DNA of 22,543 nt from JAAYZQ01 sp034428935 (GTDB lineage Bacteria; Chloroflexota; Anaerolineae; JAAYZQ01). Below, one piece after another: positions 12,182 through 20,805 of the stretch. Within the stretch, counting starts at the first letter, position 1; the number at the start of each line of letters is the position of its first letter. The stretch lies in NCBI GenBank assembly GCA_034428935.1, contig DAOUHB010000093.1:1-22543 (forward strand), written 5' to 3'. Made by a program: the position numbers and the translations under genes. The notes under the pieces were generated by a model. The model had not been told where the DNA came from. It made no database searches and worked only from the letters and a program-made list of their open reading frames with translations.

Positions 12182-14937
12182 TCCAGCGCCGGTTCGTGGA
12201 AAATGACGGGCAGGTAGTAGTTGTATGGCCCGGCGATACGCACGTCGTGCACGGCCGTGGCCTGGCCCAGGCCCCAGTCCAGTTCGGCCGTGTTGCGGAT
12301 CACCTGCCCCAGGCCGCCGTCGAGCAGCACGTCAAAGGAGACAATGACCCGGTCGGGCAGGGCCGGCAGCAGGGGGGGGGCCAGGGTTTCGCCGGCGTGG
12401 CTCTGCCAGTAGATGGCATTGCCCTGCTGCGAGGCAATGCCATAGGTTGCCGTCAGGTTGCCGGCAAAGGTCATGCCGGCCGGCAGCGTGTCGGTCATCA
12501 CCACCAGGTCGCGCACGGCCCCATCGCTGCCCACGGCCAGGAACAGGGCGGCCTGCTCCCCGGCCCGAGTCTCGGCCGGGCCTGCCTTGGCCAGGGCGAG
12601 GGGCGGCTGCACGTGTCGCAGCTCGACGGCCGTGGCCGGGAGCTGCGCCGCGGCGCCATCCACGGCCAGGCTCTCGGCTACCGAGGTCGCGATCCAGCCG
12701 CCCGATCCGACCTGGAAGGTGGTCGTCAACAGGTGGGTGCTGTTGGACGCAATCCCCTGCAAGCTCCAGGCCAGGCTGTCCCCGCCGGGGCCGAATGTGA
12801 CCGTGCCGGCGGCGGCCTCTGCGGACACCAGTGCCAGCTCGGCGCTCCATCTCGCCGCCAGCGTCGCCGTGATGGTCTCCGAGAAGGTGGCGCCCACGCG
12901 GTCCACGACGACGACGGTGTCTCCCGGGCGCACGTCGTGGGGGCCGGCCGGATGGGCTACCGGTTGGCCGTTGATGGAGACGCTCTGTTCCCAGCGGGGT
13001 ACCGGCTCGGTGGCCATGCACAGGAACGACAGGTCGACGTTCAACGGATCCTGGCTCGGATCGTCGTGCCGGATGCGGAGCGTGCCGCGCAGGGGCTGGA
13101 TGGGCAGGGTGCTGGTGGCGGTGCACTGGAAGGTGACCTCTACCGTGCGCGACTGGCCCGGGGCCAGGGTGTCGCTCACCGGCGCCGTGCTAACCCAGGG
13201 CACGATGAGAGAGCCGGCGGCGGCGTAGCAGTCCAGGTAGCCCCAGCCGTATTTGTAGTTGGGATACGGGCTCGCGGCCGCGCAGGCCGGCCGCCCACAA
13301 TCCCCGGCGTTCCAGGTGGCCAGCAGGCTGCGGTCGGCCGTCTGTTCCAGGATGGTGAACGTGGCCCCCAGGTCGCCGATCAGGGCCGGCTGGAGGGACC
13401 AGAGAAGGGCGGCGCAGCCCGCGGCGTGAGGGCTGGAGGCCGAGGTGCCGGTCATGGTAGTGTAGTAGCCCGCGTTCCTGCCTGCCGTGCGGGCGTAGGT
13501 TGGGGCGTTGAGGTTGGGCTTGACCTGGTGCAGGAAGGGATCGCAGCCCGGCGGATTGGCGTGGCAGCTCGGACCACCGGCATAGGGGTTCTTGCCCGAC
13601 GGGTAATGGGCCGCCGCGGCCAGGGCGGGCATCATGTCGCCCGGGTCGCCGAGGCCGCCGCACAGGCTGCTGTTGCCGGCGGCAAAGACGGGCAGTATGC
13701 CGGCCGCTTGCCAGGCCTCCACGTAGGCCAGGTACCAGGGGTCACAGCCGTCGCCACCCCAGGAGTTGTTGACGATGTGGGGCCGCAGGTCGGGGTTGGC
13801 GCCGGTGACGCCGTCGGTCTGCGTGGGGGCGATCATCCAGTCGCCGCAGGCCATGAGGGCGTCTTCGGTGCAGGTGTTCGTGTCCTTGTCGTCGCAGCCC
13901 TGGCAGGCGATCCACCGGGCGCCGGGCGCCACGCCGATCTGTTCGACCAGGTCCTCGGTCTCGCCCACCGCCAGGCCCACGGCGCCCGTGCCGTGGCCGC
14001 TCCAGTCGCAGGGCGCCGATCCATCGCCGCAGGGGATGAGGCCCGGCTGGAGCCAGTTGTAGTCGTGGACGAAGGTGCCGTCGCCCACGTTGCCGCGGTA
14101 CTGGCGCACCAGGGCCTCGTGCTCGTAGTTGACGCCCGTGTCGACGATGCCCACGACGACGGACCCGCCGCGCACGCCCAGCTCCTGCCACACCCGCGCC
14201 GCCTCGGTACCGAACAGCCCGCGGTTGGGATCCAGCTCACCCAGGTTCCAGCCAACGGTATCGGGCGCGGCGGCCTCGACGGCGGCCTCCGCATCGGCCA
14301 GCGGATAGGCGCGCACGGCCCGCAGGCGGGCCACGTCGCCCCGGGCGGCCAGCCACGCCACGTCATCCGCGGAGCCGTCCTCGATCAGCACCGCGTTGTT
14401 GACGAGAAAGGTGCGCGCTGGCAAGCCGCGGGTCCGGGCATAGCGGACCACGGGCTCTTGCGCCCGCGAGGCGGCCAGGAGCGTCTCGTAGACGTATCTG
14501 CCCCGCTCCGTCCAGTCCAGGATGCGGTGGGCAGCGCTGAGGTCGGCCTGGGCGCGCATCTGCACAAAGAAATCGACCCTGCCCACCGCCCGCAGCTCGG
14601 CCCCGATGCGGGGATCGATCTGCACCGGGCCCTCCAGGGCGCGGAGGGCCCCTGCCGCGCTGGTGACGGCTGCCGGGCCGTCCAGGGGGATCGCGGACTC
14701 GAAGACGTGAAAGTGCAAGGGGCCGCTGCCAACGTTGGTCAGCGTCAGGGTGCGGGTGACGGTGCCGGGCTCCACCGCCGTGGCGCTGAGGGCCAGGGAA
14801 TCGATGGCGATCTGCGGCTGGGAGCCTGCCGGCTGGAAGCCTGCTCGAGCGGGATGGCCGGGCACCGCCAGCAGGAAACACAGGAGCATGCCCAGCGCCA
14901 GGACCACGACGGCCAAAGCCGGACGTTTCTCTTCCAT
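12178..14937 (-). CDS. Secreted subtilisin-like serine protease (S8)
   Basis: Taking the ATG at 14937, the protein has about 919 residues. This start has GGGGGAGG just upstream and gives a clean signal peptide (MEEKRPALAVVVLALGMLL); an upstream in-frame ATG at 15006 gives a polar N-terminus and is less likely. The catalytic triad is D266 (VGIVDTG), H315 (SGHGT) and S499 (GTSASSP), with the oxyanion Asn near 422 (AAGNSS). A beta-sandwich-like domain and a possible prodomain precede the protease. Ig-like segments and a DUF11-like repeat (near 790-890, with MTDTLPAGMTF) follow it. Many cysteine pairs in the protease domain suggest disulfides. The C-terminus ends YYLPVIFHEPALE. The gene lies 78 bases after mfd and is coupled to the M14 gene. 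Confidence 0.92.
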   Translation of the reverse strand: MEEKRPALAVVVLALGMLLCFLLAVPGHPARAGFQPAGSQPQIAIDSLALSATAVEPGTVTRTLTLTNVGSGPLHFHVFESAIPLDGPAAVTSAAGALRALEGPVQIDPRIGAELRAVGRVDFFVQMRAQADLSAAHRILDWTERGRYVYETLLAASRAQEPVVRYARTRGLPARTFLVNNAVLIEDGSADDVAWLAARGDVARLRAVRAYPLADAEAAVEAAAPDTVGWNLGELDPNRGLFGTEAARVWQELGVRGGSVVVGIVDTGVNYEHEALVRQYRGNVGDGTFVHDYNWLQPGLIPCGDGSAPCDWSGHGTGAVGLAVGETEDLVEQIGVAPGARWIACQGCDDKDTNTCTEDALMACGDWMIAPTQTDGVTGANPDLRPHIVNNSWGGDGCDPWYLAYVEAWQAAGILPVFAAGNSSLCGGLGDPGDMMPALAAAAHYPSGKNPYAGGPSCHANPPGCDPFLHQVKPNLNAPTYARTAGRNAGYYTTMTGTSASSPHAAGCAALLWSLQPALIGDLGATFTILEQTADRSLLATWNAGDCGRPACAAASPYPNYKYGWGYLDCYAAAGSLIVPWVSTAPVSDTLAPGQSRTVEVTFQCTATSTLPIQPLRGTLRIRHDDPSQDPLNVDLSFLCMATEPVPRWEQSVSINGQPVAHPAGPHDVRPGDTVVVVDRVGATFSETITATLAARWSAELALVSAEAAAGTVTFGPGGDSLAWSLQGIASNSTHLLTTTFQVGSGGWIATSVAESLAVDGAAAQLPATAVELRHVQPPLALAKAGPAETRAGEQAALFLAVGSDGAVRDLVVMTDTLPAGMTFAGNLTATYGIASQQGNAIYWQSHAGETLAPPLLPALPDRVIVSFDVLLDGGLGQVIRNTAELDWGLGQATAVHDVRIAGPYNYYLPVIFHEPALE

Positions 14938-15015
14938 TTCCGCCTCCCCCTCAGGGTGCTTGTGGCGCTCTGCCCGCCGGGCCGGTTGGTGGGAGGACGG
15001 CGGCAAGGGCCCGGA

Positions 15016-18000
15016 TCAGGACAGGCTTTCGGAGATGGCTTGCAGGGCAGCGATGAGCGATGTACGCCAGCGATCCTCCTCGTCGAGGGGGATCCAGACG
15101 GCCCGGCGCGAGACCCGCCCGCGATCTCCCAGGCGGCGCTGCAGGCGCTCGCGGTCGACTTCTTCCAGGCTGTCGGCGCGGATGACGACCTGGCCCTCCT
15201 CGATGACGATGGCCTTTGCCTCGGCCCGCAGGGCGTGGAGCTTGAGCTGAAGGAGGAAGAAGAGGTTCTCGGCCTCGGGTGGGAGGGGGCCAAAGCGGTC
15301 TTTCAGCTCGGCCTCCAGGTCGTCGACCTCCTGCTGGGTAGCCAGGCTGGCCGAGCGGCGATAGAGCTGGAGGCGCAGGTTGCTGTCGGGCACATAGTCG
15401 GTGGGCATGTAGGCCGCCAGGGGCAGGTTGATCTGCACCGTCGATTCCAGGGGCTGGACGTAGGCTGCGGCCTCTTCGGCCGCCGGGCCGCCCTCGCGAC
15501 CGTCGCTGCTTGGGCGCTGGGAGCGGGCCCCTTGTACGGCCCGGGCCAGGAGCCGCGTATATAGGTCAAAGCCCACGGCGGCGATGTGGCCGTGCTGCCG
15601 CGCGCCCAGCAGGTCGCCGGCGCCCCGGATCTCCAGGTCGCGCATGGCGATGCGCATGCCGGCGCCCAATTCGCTGGCCTCGGCGATGGTCGCCAGGCGC
15701 TGGCGCGCCGTCTCGCTCAACGTCGACATGGCCGGGTGCAGGAAATAGGCATAGGCGCGCCGGGCGCCGCGGCCCACCCGCCCGCGGAGCTGGTAGAGCT
15801 GGGCGAGGCCAAAGTGGTCGGCGCGGTTGACAATGAGCGTGTTGGCGTTGGGAATGTCCAGGCCGCTCTCGATGATGCTGGTGCATACCAGGACGTCCAC
15901 CTTGCCCGCGGCAAAGTCGAGCATGACGCGCTCCAGCTCCCGCTCGGCCATCTGGCCGTGGCCCACCGCCACCCGGGCCTCGGGCACCAGCTTGCGCACC
16001 CGCTGGGCCATCTGGTAGATGCCCATGACCCGGTTGTGGACAAAATAGACCTGGCCGCCCCGGTCCAGCTCGCGCAGGATGGCCTGGCGGATGAGCGTTT
16101 CGTCGTACTCGCCCACGTGGGTGCGCACCGGCAGCCGCTCGTCGGGCGGCGTGTCGATGGTGCTCATGTCGCGCACGCCCGAGAGCGACATGTGCAGCGT
16201 GCGGGGGATGGGTGTGGCCGTCAAGGTCAGGACGTCCACCTCCTTGCGCATCTGCTTCAGGCGCTCCTTGTGGCCCACGCCAAAGCGCTGCTCCTCGTCA
16301 ATGATCAGCAGCCCAAGGTCCTTGAACTGAACGTCGTCGGACAGCAGCCGGTGGGTGCCAATGACAATGTCGACGCCTCCGTCGGCAACCTTCTTGACCA
16401 CGTCCTCCTGCTTCTTGCGGGTCAGGAACCGGGAGAGGACCTCCACCGAGACGGGAAAGGAGCTGAGGCGCTCGGTAAAGGTCTGGTAATGCTGCTGGGC
16501 CAGGACGGTGGTGGGCACCAGGATGGCCACCTGCTTGCCGTCCATGACCGCCTTGAAGGCCGCCCGCAGCGCCACCTCGGTCTTGCCATAGCCCACATCG
16601 CCGATGATGAGGCGGTCCATGGGCCGGGCTTGCTCCATGTCGGCCTTGATCTCGTCCAGGGCCTGGGCCTGGGCGTCGGTCTCGATGTAGGGGAACGAGG
16701 CCTCCAGCTCGGCCTGCCACAGGGTGTCGGTGCCAAAGGCGTGGCCTTCCACCACCTCGCGGGCGGCGTACAGCGACAGTAGCTCGCCGGCAATCTCTTC
16801 CACCGCCCGTTGCGTGCGGGCCTTGACCTGCTCCCATTCGGCCGTGCCCAGGCGGTTGACCTGGGGCTGGTGGTCCGACACGCCCACGTAGCGGCTGAGG
16901 CGGTCGGCCTGGTAAACCGGCACGTACAGCTTGTCGCCCGCGGCGTACTCGACCAGGAGGTACTCGCGCTCGGAACCGTCAAAGCCCATCTTGGTGAGGC
17001 CGCGGAAGAGGCCAATGCCGTGCTCGACGTGCACCACGTAGGTGCCGGGCTGCACGTCGGCGAAAAAGGTCTCGGGGGCCGTGGGTCGCGAACGGCGGGC
17101 GCGGCGCGGCGCGGGCCTGGCCCAGCCAAAGACCTCGGCGTCGGTGAGCAGATCCAGCACCGGCGGCGCCTCTTCTTCCAGGTGCAGCTTCCAGCCCTCG
17201 GCCAGGGTGCCCCGCACCAGGGCCAGGCTGCCGGACGGGGGCGGCTCGTCCACGTTCTCCAGGGGCGGCGCGGCCACGCCCCGCTCTTCCAGCAGCTCGC
17301 AGATGCGGCTGGCCTGGCGGCTGACGACCACCAACCTGCGGCCGGCGGCGCGCATCTCCTGGAAGCCGTCCAGCACGCGCTTGAGCTGCCCGCCGTAGCG
17401 CTCGCCATAGCCAAAGAGCTGGCTCAGGAGCCCCTCTTCCTCGCGCTGCCCGCGCCCACCCAGGGCCAACAGGGGGCGCGCCAGGAGCGATGCCTTCACC
17501 TCGTCCCAGGTATGATACGGTGCCGGGAAGTTGGAGGGCAACTCGCCGGCCTTGATCAGGTCGGCCTGGAGCGCCTGCGCCTGGCGGTCCATGTCCACGG
17601 TGGTGGCCATGAAAGCGTCCCAATCGTCCACCAGTGTCAGGCCCCCGGCGGGCAAATAGTCCAGGAGGGTGGCCGGGAAGGAGTAGAAGAAGGGCAGGTA
17701 GAAGGCAATGCCCCGGAAATAGAGCCCCTGCTCCAGGTGGGCCAGGTCCTCCTGGTATTCCATGCGTGCCGGCGGATGGCACAGGCTGAGGTCCAGCTCG
17801 GCGACACGGGGGCTGGTCTGCACCGCCAGGCGCGGCAGGGCTTCGCTGGCGGGGGCCAGCACAAAGCGGTCGATCTGCTCCAGGGTGCGCTGCGTGGTGG
17901 GATCAAAGATGCGCAGGCTGTCGATCTCGTCGCCAAAGAGCTCGATGCGCACCGGCTGCACCAGGTTGGGCGGAAAGACGTCCACCAGCCCGCCGCGCCG

Positions 18001-18564
18001 GCTGAACGTCCCCGGCTCGTCGACGACGGGCTCGGGCCGGTAGCCGTGCGCCACCCAGGTTTCGACGGTGCGCTGGAGGTCGATCTCCTGGCCGCGATGA
18101 TACTCGCGCAGGCCCTGGCGAAATTCGCGCACGGGCAGGGTCTTGTGCATCAGCGCCCGCGCCGAGGCAACGACCACGGGCGCCTGCTCGTCGCCCGGGC
18201 GCAGCAGGGAGGTGAGGGCCAGGATCCGGTCGCTGATCGTCTCTCGAGACCAGGGAACCCGCTCGTAGGGCAGCGCGTCGGGCTCGGGGAAGGCATAGAT
18301 CCGGTTGGCGCCGGTCCATACCCGCAGTTGCTCCGTCCACTGGCTCACCCGCTCGGCCCTGGTGGTCAGGACGATCAGGGGCAGGTTCGCCTGCTGGTGC
18401 AGAGCCGCGGCCAGGTAGGGCCGGGCCGGGGTGATGACACCCAGCCCCTGGGATGGATCGCCCTCCGGGAAGAGATCCCCGAGCCGGCCCTCCTCCAGGG
18501 CCCGGGCCAGGCGCTGGTAGGCCGGGGCCTGCCGGACAAAAGGCAAAAGGCCGGAAAGGTTCAT
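15016..18564 (-). CDS. mfd: Transcription-repair coupling factor
   Basis: This 1182-residue protein matches the length and order of Mfd, which removes stalled RNA polymerase and recruits UvrA to damaged template strands. The N-terminal UvrB-like part contains FPEPDALPYERVPWS near 92-106. The CarD-like RNA polymerase interaction domain is near 490-555 (GTYVVHVEHGIGLFRG). The RecG-like translocase has Walker A GDVGYGKTE near 655 and the DEEQ motif near 755, followed by LTATPIPRTLHMSLSG. The C-terminal TRCF domain includes NLPLAAYMPTDYVPDSNLRL. The start ATG overlaps the pth stop (ATGA). All expected domains are intact. Confidence 0.97.
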   Translation of the reverse strand: MNLSGLLPFVRQAPAYQRLARALEEGRLGDLFPEGDPSQGLGVITPARPYLAAALHQQANLPLIVLTTRAERVSQWTEQLRVWTGANRIYAFPEPDALPYERVPWSRETISDRILALTSLLRPGDEQAPVVVASARALMHKTLPVREFRQGLREYHRGQEIDLQRTVETWVAHGYRPEPVVDEPGTFSRRGGLVDVFPPNLVQPVRIELFGDEIDSLRIFDPTTQRTLEQIDRFVLAPASEALPRLAVQTSPRVAELDLSLCHPPARMEYQEDLAHLEQGLYFRGIAFYLPFFYSFPATLLDYLPAGGLTLVDDWDAFMATTVDMDRQAQALQADLIKAGELPSNFPAPYHTWDEVKASLLARPLLALGGRGQREEEGLLSQLFGYGERYGGQLKRVLDGFQEMRAAGRRLVVVSRQASRICELLEERGVAAPPLENVDEPPPSGSLALVRGTLAEGWKLHLEEEAPPVLDLLTDAEVFGWARPAPRRARRSRPTAPETFFADVQPGTYVVHVEHGIGLFRGLTKMGFDGSEREYLLVEYAAGDKLYVPVYQADRLSRYVGVSDHQPQVNRLGTAEWEQVKARTQRAVEEIAGELLSLYAAREVVEGHAFGTDTLWQAELEASFPYIETDAQAQALDEIKADMEQARPMDRLIIGDVGYGKTEVALRAAFKAVMDGKQVAILVPTTVLAQQHYQTFTERLSSFPVSVEVLSRFLTRKKQEDVVKKVADGGVDIVIGTHRLLSDDVQFKDLGLLIIDEEQRFGVGHKERLKQMRKEVDVLTLTATPIPRTLHMSLSGVRDMSTIDTPPDERLPVRTHVGEYDETLIRQAILRELDRGGQVYFVHNRVMGIYQMAQRVRKLVPEARVAVGHGQMAERELERVMLDFAAGKVDVLVCTSIIESGLDIPNANTLIVNRADHFGLAQLYQLRGRVGRGARRAYAYFLHPAMSTLSETARQRLATIAEASELGAGMRIAMRDLEIRGAGDLLGARQHGHIAAVGFDLYTRLLARAVQGARSQRPSSDGREGGPAAEEAAAYVQPLESTVQINLPLAAYMPTDYVPDSNLRLQLYRRSASLATQQEVDDLEAELKDRFGPLPPEAENLFFLLQLKLHALRAEAKAIVIEEGQVVIRADSLEEVDRERLQRRLGDRGRVSRRAVWIPLDEEDRWRTSLIAALQAISESLS

Positions 18565-19238
18565 GCCGGCCGCTCCTCGCCGGGAGTCCGACCGGCTCCG
18601 GCTTCCCTCACGGTGGGGGGCGGGTCAGCCTCGCCCTCCTGGACGAAGGGCCGGTTGTAGCGGTCCATGGCCGCCACGATCCCCTCCGCCAGCCAGGTCT
18701 CGATGGCGGTCACCGCCTGGTCGATGACCGGGGCCACGATCTCGGCCTCCTCCTGGGAGAAGGGATGCAGGACATAGTCGGCCGGGTCCATTTTTCCCGG
18801 GGGGCGGTCGATGCCCACCCGCAGCCGGGGGAACCCCTGGCTGCCCAGCGCCTCGATGATGGAGCGCATACCGTTGTGCCCGCCCGCGCCGCCTTCGGGC
18901 CGCAGGCGCAGGCGCCCCAGGGGCAGGTCCAGCTCGTCGTATACGACCAGGATCTGCTGCGGCGCGACCTTGTGCCAGCGGGCCAGGCGACCCACGGCCT
19001 GGCCGCTGCGGTTCATAAAGGTCTGCGGCTTGGCCAGGATCACCCTGCGGCCGGCGATGCGGCCCTGGGCGGTGTGCGCCCGGGTCAGCTTGGCGCGCGA
19101 AAAGGCCAGGCCGTGGGCCCTTGCCAGGGCGTCCACCACCCGGAAGCCGACGTTGTGACGGTGCCGGGCATATTCCGCTCCCGGATTGCCCAGGCCTATC
19201 ACGAGGGCCAGTGACTGCGTGGCATCTCGCTGGGACAC
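18561..19238 (-). CDS. pth: Peptidyl-tRNA hydrolase
   Basis: Pth releases peptidyl groups from tRNA dropped by stalled ribosomes. The chain has GLGNPGAEY at about 15-23, the catalytic His in RHNVGF (H28), the FMNRSG segment, the catalytic Asp in YDELDLP, and GGHNGMRSI near the middle. The GTG at 19238 is chosen as start. It follows the previous stop by one base and has GAGGA upstream, whereas a longer frame to 19496 would add a stretch overlapping the previous gene. This gives 225 residues, somewhat longer than the usual 185-200, because of a Pro/Glu-rich C-terminal tail after YNRPF. It overlaps mfd by four bases. Confidence 0.95.
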   Translation of the reverse strand: MSQRDATQSLALVIGLGNPGAEYARHRHNVGFRVVDALARAHGLAFSRAKLTRAHTAQGRIAGRRVILAKPQTFMNRSGQAVGRLARWHKVAPQQILVVYDELDLPLGRLRLRPEGGAGGHNGMRSIIEALGSQGFPRLRVGIDRPPGKMDPADYVLHPFSQEEAEIVAPVIDQAVTAIETWLAEGIVAAMDRYNRPFVQEGEADPPPTVREAGAGRTPGEERPA

Positions 19239-19239
19239 G

Positions 19240-19977
19240 TCAGTCCTCGTAGACCCCCATGCTTTCCCTGCCGCGGCGGACCAGCCCGCGGACCAGGGAG
19301 ACGATCCCGCCCTTGAGGCCAAAGAGCAGCCCGATAGCGACAAAGGCCGCCAGCGTGGCGCCCGCGCCCCAGCAGGCCGCGCCGCTGACGCTGGTGAAGG
19401 GCATGTCGGACGGCTCCGGGGTGTCGGTGGGCGAAGAGGTGGGCAGGGGCGTGCTCGTCGGCCGTGGCGTGGGGCTGGACACCGTCGGCACGGCAATGAG
19501 CACCGTCGGCGTCGGCGCCGGGGTGTCTGTCGCCCGCGACGGGGTGGGCGTTACGGCTGCCTCGGGGGTGGGCGTGTCGGTGGGAAAGGTGTTGGACACC
19601 TGGACGCCCCGCACAAAGTATTCGTCATAGTTACCGTCGAGGCGCACGACGCGCAGGCGCAGGCTGTAGACGCCGTCAGGGATCAGGGTCGTGTCCCAAA
19701 GCCCCAACCGGCCCTGGATCACGGGCACGCCAAAGGGAGAGCCTCCGATGGGCGTCCATGAGTCGCCAGGGTTGGGCTCGGGCCCGTAGTGAAGCTCGTA
19801 TTTCTGAAATTGGTCGTGGGCGGCGCTGCCTTCAATGGGCACCTGGCCCCGAACCTGTGCGCGGTCGCGGGGTGAGGTTATCTGACCCACCGGCTGAGCC
19901 AGAGCGAGCCCCGCAGGGATCGCCAGGCAGAGCAAGAGCCACACGATTGGTACGATGCCGGCAATAGTCCTCTTCAT
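19240..19977 (-). CDS. Secreted, membrane-anchored protein with Thr/Pro-rich linker
   Basis: This 245-residue protein has an N-terminal signal peptide (residues 1-27) and a beta-rich, Ig-like domain (about 30-125). A low-complexity Thr/Pro/Ser linker (about 130-190) follows, then a single membrane helix (about 198-222) and a short basic tail. The topology implies an external domain held to the cell surface by the C-terminal helix. The ATG at 19977 has GGAGG nine bases upstream; the adjacent TTG at 19980 is not preferred. It is the first gene after the promoter at 20013-20041 and ends one base before the pth start. The function is unknown. No enzymatic motif was seen. Confidence 0.8.
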   Translation of the reverse strand: MKRTIAGIVPIVWLLLCLAIPAGLALAQPVGQITSPRDRAQVRGQVPIEGSAAHDQFQKYELHYGPEPNPGDSWTPIGGSPFGVPVIQGRLGLWDTTLIPDGVYSLRLRVVRLDGNYDEYFVRGVQVSNTFPTDTPTPEAAVTPTPSRATDTPAPTPTVLIAVPTVSSPTPRPTSTPLPTSSPTDTPEPSDMPFTSVSGAACWGAGATLAAFVAIGLLFGLKGGIVSLVRGLVRRGRESMGVYED

Positions 19978-20012
19978 CAATCACATCCTCCGCACGATGG
20001 GAGCAGCTTACA

Positions 20013-20041
20013 AGTGTAGCACAGAACAGGTGGTATGACAA
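20013..20041 (-). promoter_or_regulatory. Sigma-70 promoter for the surface protein-pth-mfd operon
   Basis: On the minus strand TTGTCA (20041-20036) and TACACT (20018-20013) are separated by exactly 17 bases. The site is 36 bases before the ATG at 19977, and no competing gene lies in the gap to 20067. Confidence 0.7.
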
Positions 20042-20067
20042 AACGGGAGGTGTTTAAAGGACAATGG

Positions 20068-20676
20068 CTACAACAGGTCGAGGGCCAGCTTGACGGCAAA
20101 TCCGAGGAGAAAGAGGCCCACGGCGCGGTTGAGCCACAGGCTCAGGCGCGGCGAGAGCGCCCGCTCCAACAGGTGGCCCGCCAGGGCTATGCCCGTGAGA
20201 AAGATCAGGGTGGCGACCACGCAGCCGGTGGCAAACAGCGCCACGCCGCCGGTGCCGCCCTCGAAGGTGCGGGCCGACATCATGGCGCCCAGCACCCCGG
20301 CCCAGAAGAGGATGGTCAAGGGGTTGGTCATGGTCAAGCCGGCGCCAAAGCTGAAACTCCTGGCCAGCGAGCCGCTGTGTTGCTGGCGCTCCACCGGCCC
20401 GGGACGCGATAGCAGGTAGCGCATGCCGAAAAAGAGGAGCAGCGCGACGCCCGCCAGGCCAACCACGAGGCGCGCGGCTTCCACCTGGAGGAGCGCCGAG
20501 ACGCCGAGCACCGACAACAGGATGTAAAAGGCATCCACCAGGGCCACGCCCCAGACCATGGAAAAAGCGTGGCGAAAGCCCTGGGTCAGGCCCTTGTGCA
20601 ACACGGCGACGCACACCGGCCCGACCGAGATCTGCAGCAGCAGGCCGAAACCCAGCCCCTCGAATAGTTCTTTCAT
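20068..20676 (-). CDS. LysE/RhtB-family amino-acid exporter
   Basis: This 202-residue hydrophobic protein has about six predicted membrane helices. It begins with the LysE-family pattern GLLLQISVGPVCVAVLHKGLTQGF, close to the family consensus in which a Gly-Pro sits in the first helix. Family members export amino acids or related small molecules. The start at 20676 is chosen because the longer frame to 20787 adds a polar, low-quality stretch that covers the hairpin at 20752-20788; GGAGAG lies upstream. The helix with LTMTNPLTILFWAGVLG is also typical. The substrate is not predictable. It follows the L,D-transpeptidase gene and may be read from the same promoter. Confidence 0.88.
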   Translation of the reverse strand: MKELFEGLGFGLLLQISVGPVCVAVLHKGLTQGFRHAFSMVWGVALVDAFYILLSVLGVSALLQVEAARLVVGLAGVALLLFFGMRYLLSRPGPVERQQHSGSLARSFSFGAGLTMTNPLTILFWAGVLGAMMSARTFEGGTGGVALFATGCVVATLIFLTGIALAGHLLERALSPRLSLWLNRAVGLFLLGFAVKLALDLL

Positions 20677-20751
20677 GCCCTGGCTCTCCGTGGCCGCGGC
20701 GCGTTCCCCTGGCCGCGAGGCGGTCGTTGCCCCGCACTGCCGGCCATGCAA

Positions 20752-20788
20752 GGTGGGCCGCTGCAAGGCCATCTCGCAGCGGCCCACC
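20752..20788 (-). terminator. 13-bp stem-loop after the L,D-transpeptidase gene
   Basis: GGTGGGCCGCTGC (20752-20764) and GCAGCGGCCCACC (20776-20788) form a perfect thirteen-base stem with an eleven-base loop. It begins 17 bases after the transpeptidase stop. It lacks a clear U-tract on the minus strand, so it is at best an imperfect terminator or an mRNA-end stabiliser. Confidence 0.5.
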
Positions 20789-20805
20789 CTGCAGCAGCCG
20801 TGATC

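Noticed and set aside
12157..15564. 1135-codon open frame on the plus strand
   Set aside because: It is antisense to the subtilase and the end of mfd. Composition is Gly/Arg/Gln-rich without domains, typical of a GC shadow.
16810..18660. 616-codon open frame on the plus strand
   Set aside because: It is antisense to the N-terminal half of mfd, which is intact and clearly identified.
19239..19496. Longer N-terminus for peptidyl-tRNA hydrolase
   Set aside because: The extra residues are Arg/Pro/Ser-rich and come from the other frame of the Thr/Pro-rich surface-protein gene. The GTG at 19238 has a ribosome site and fits the family start.
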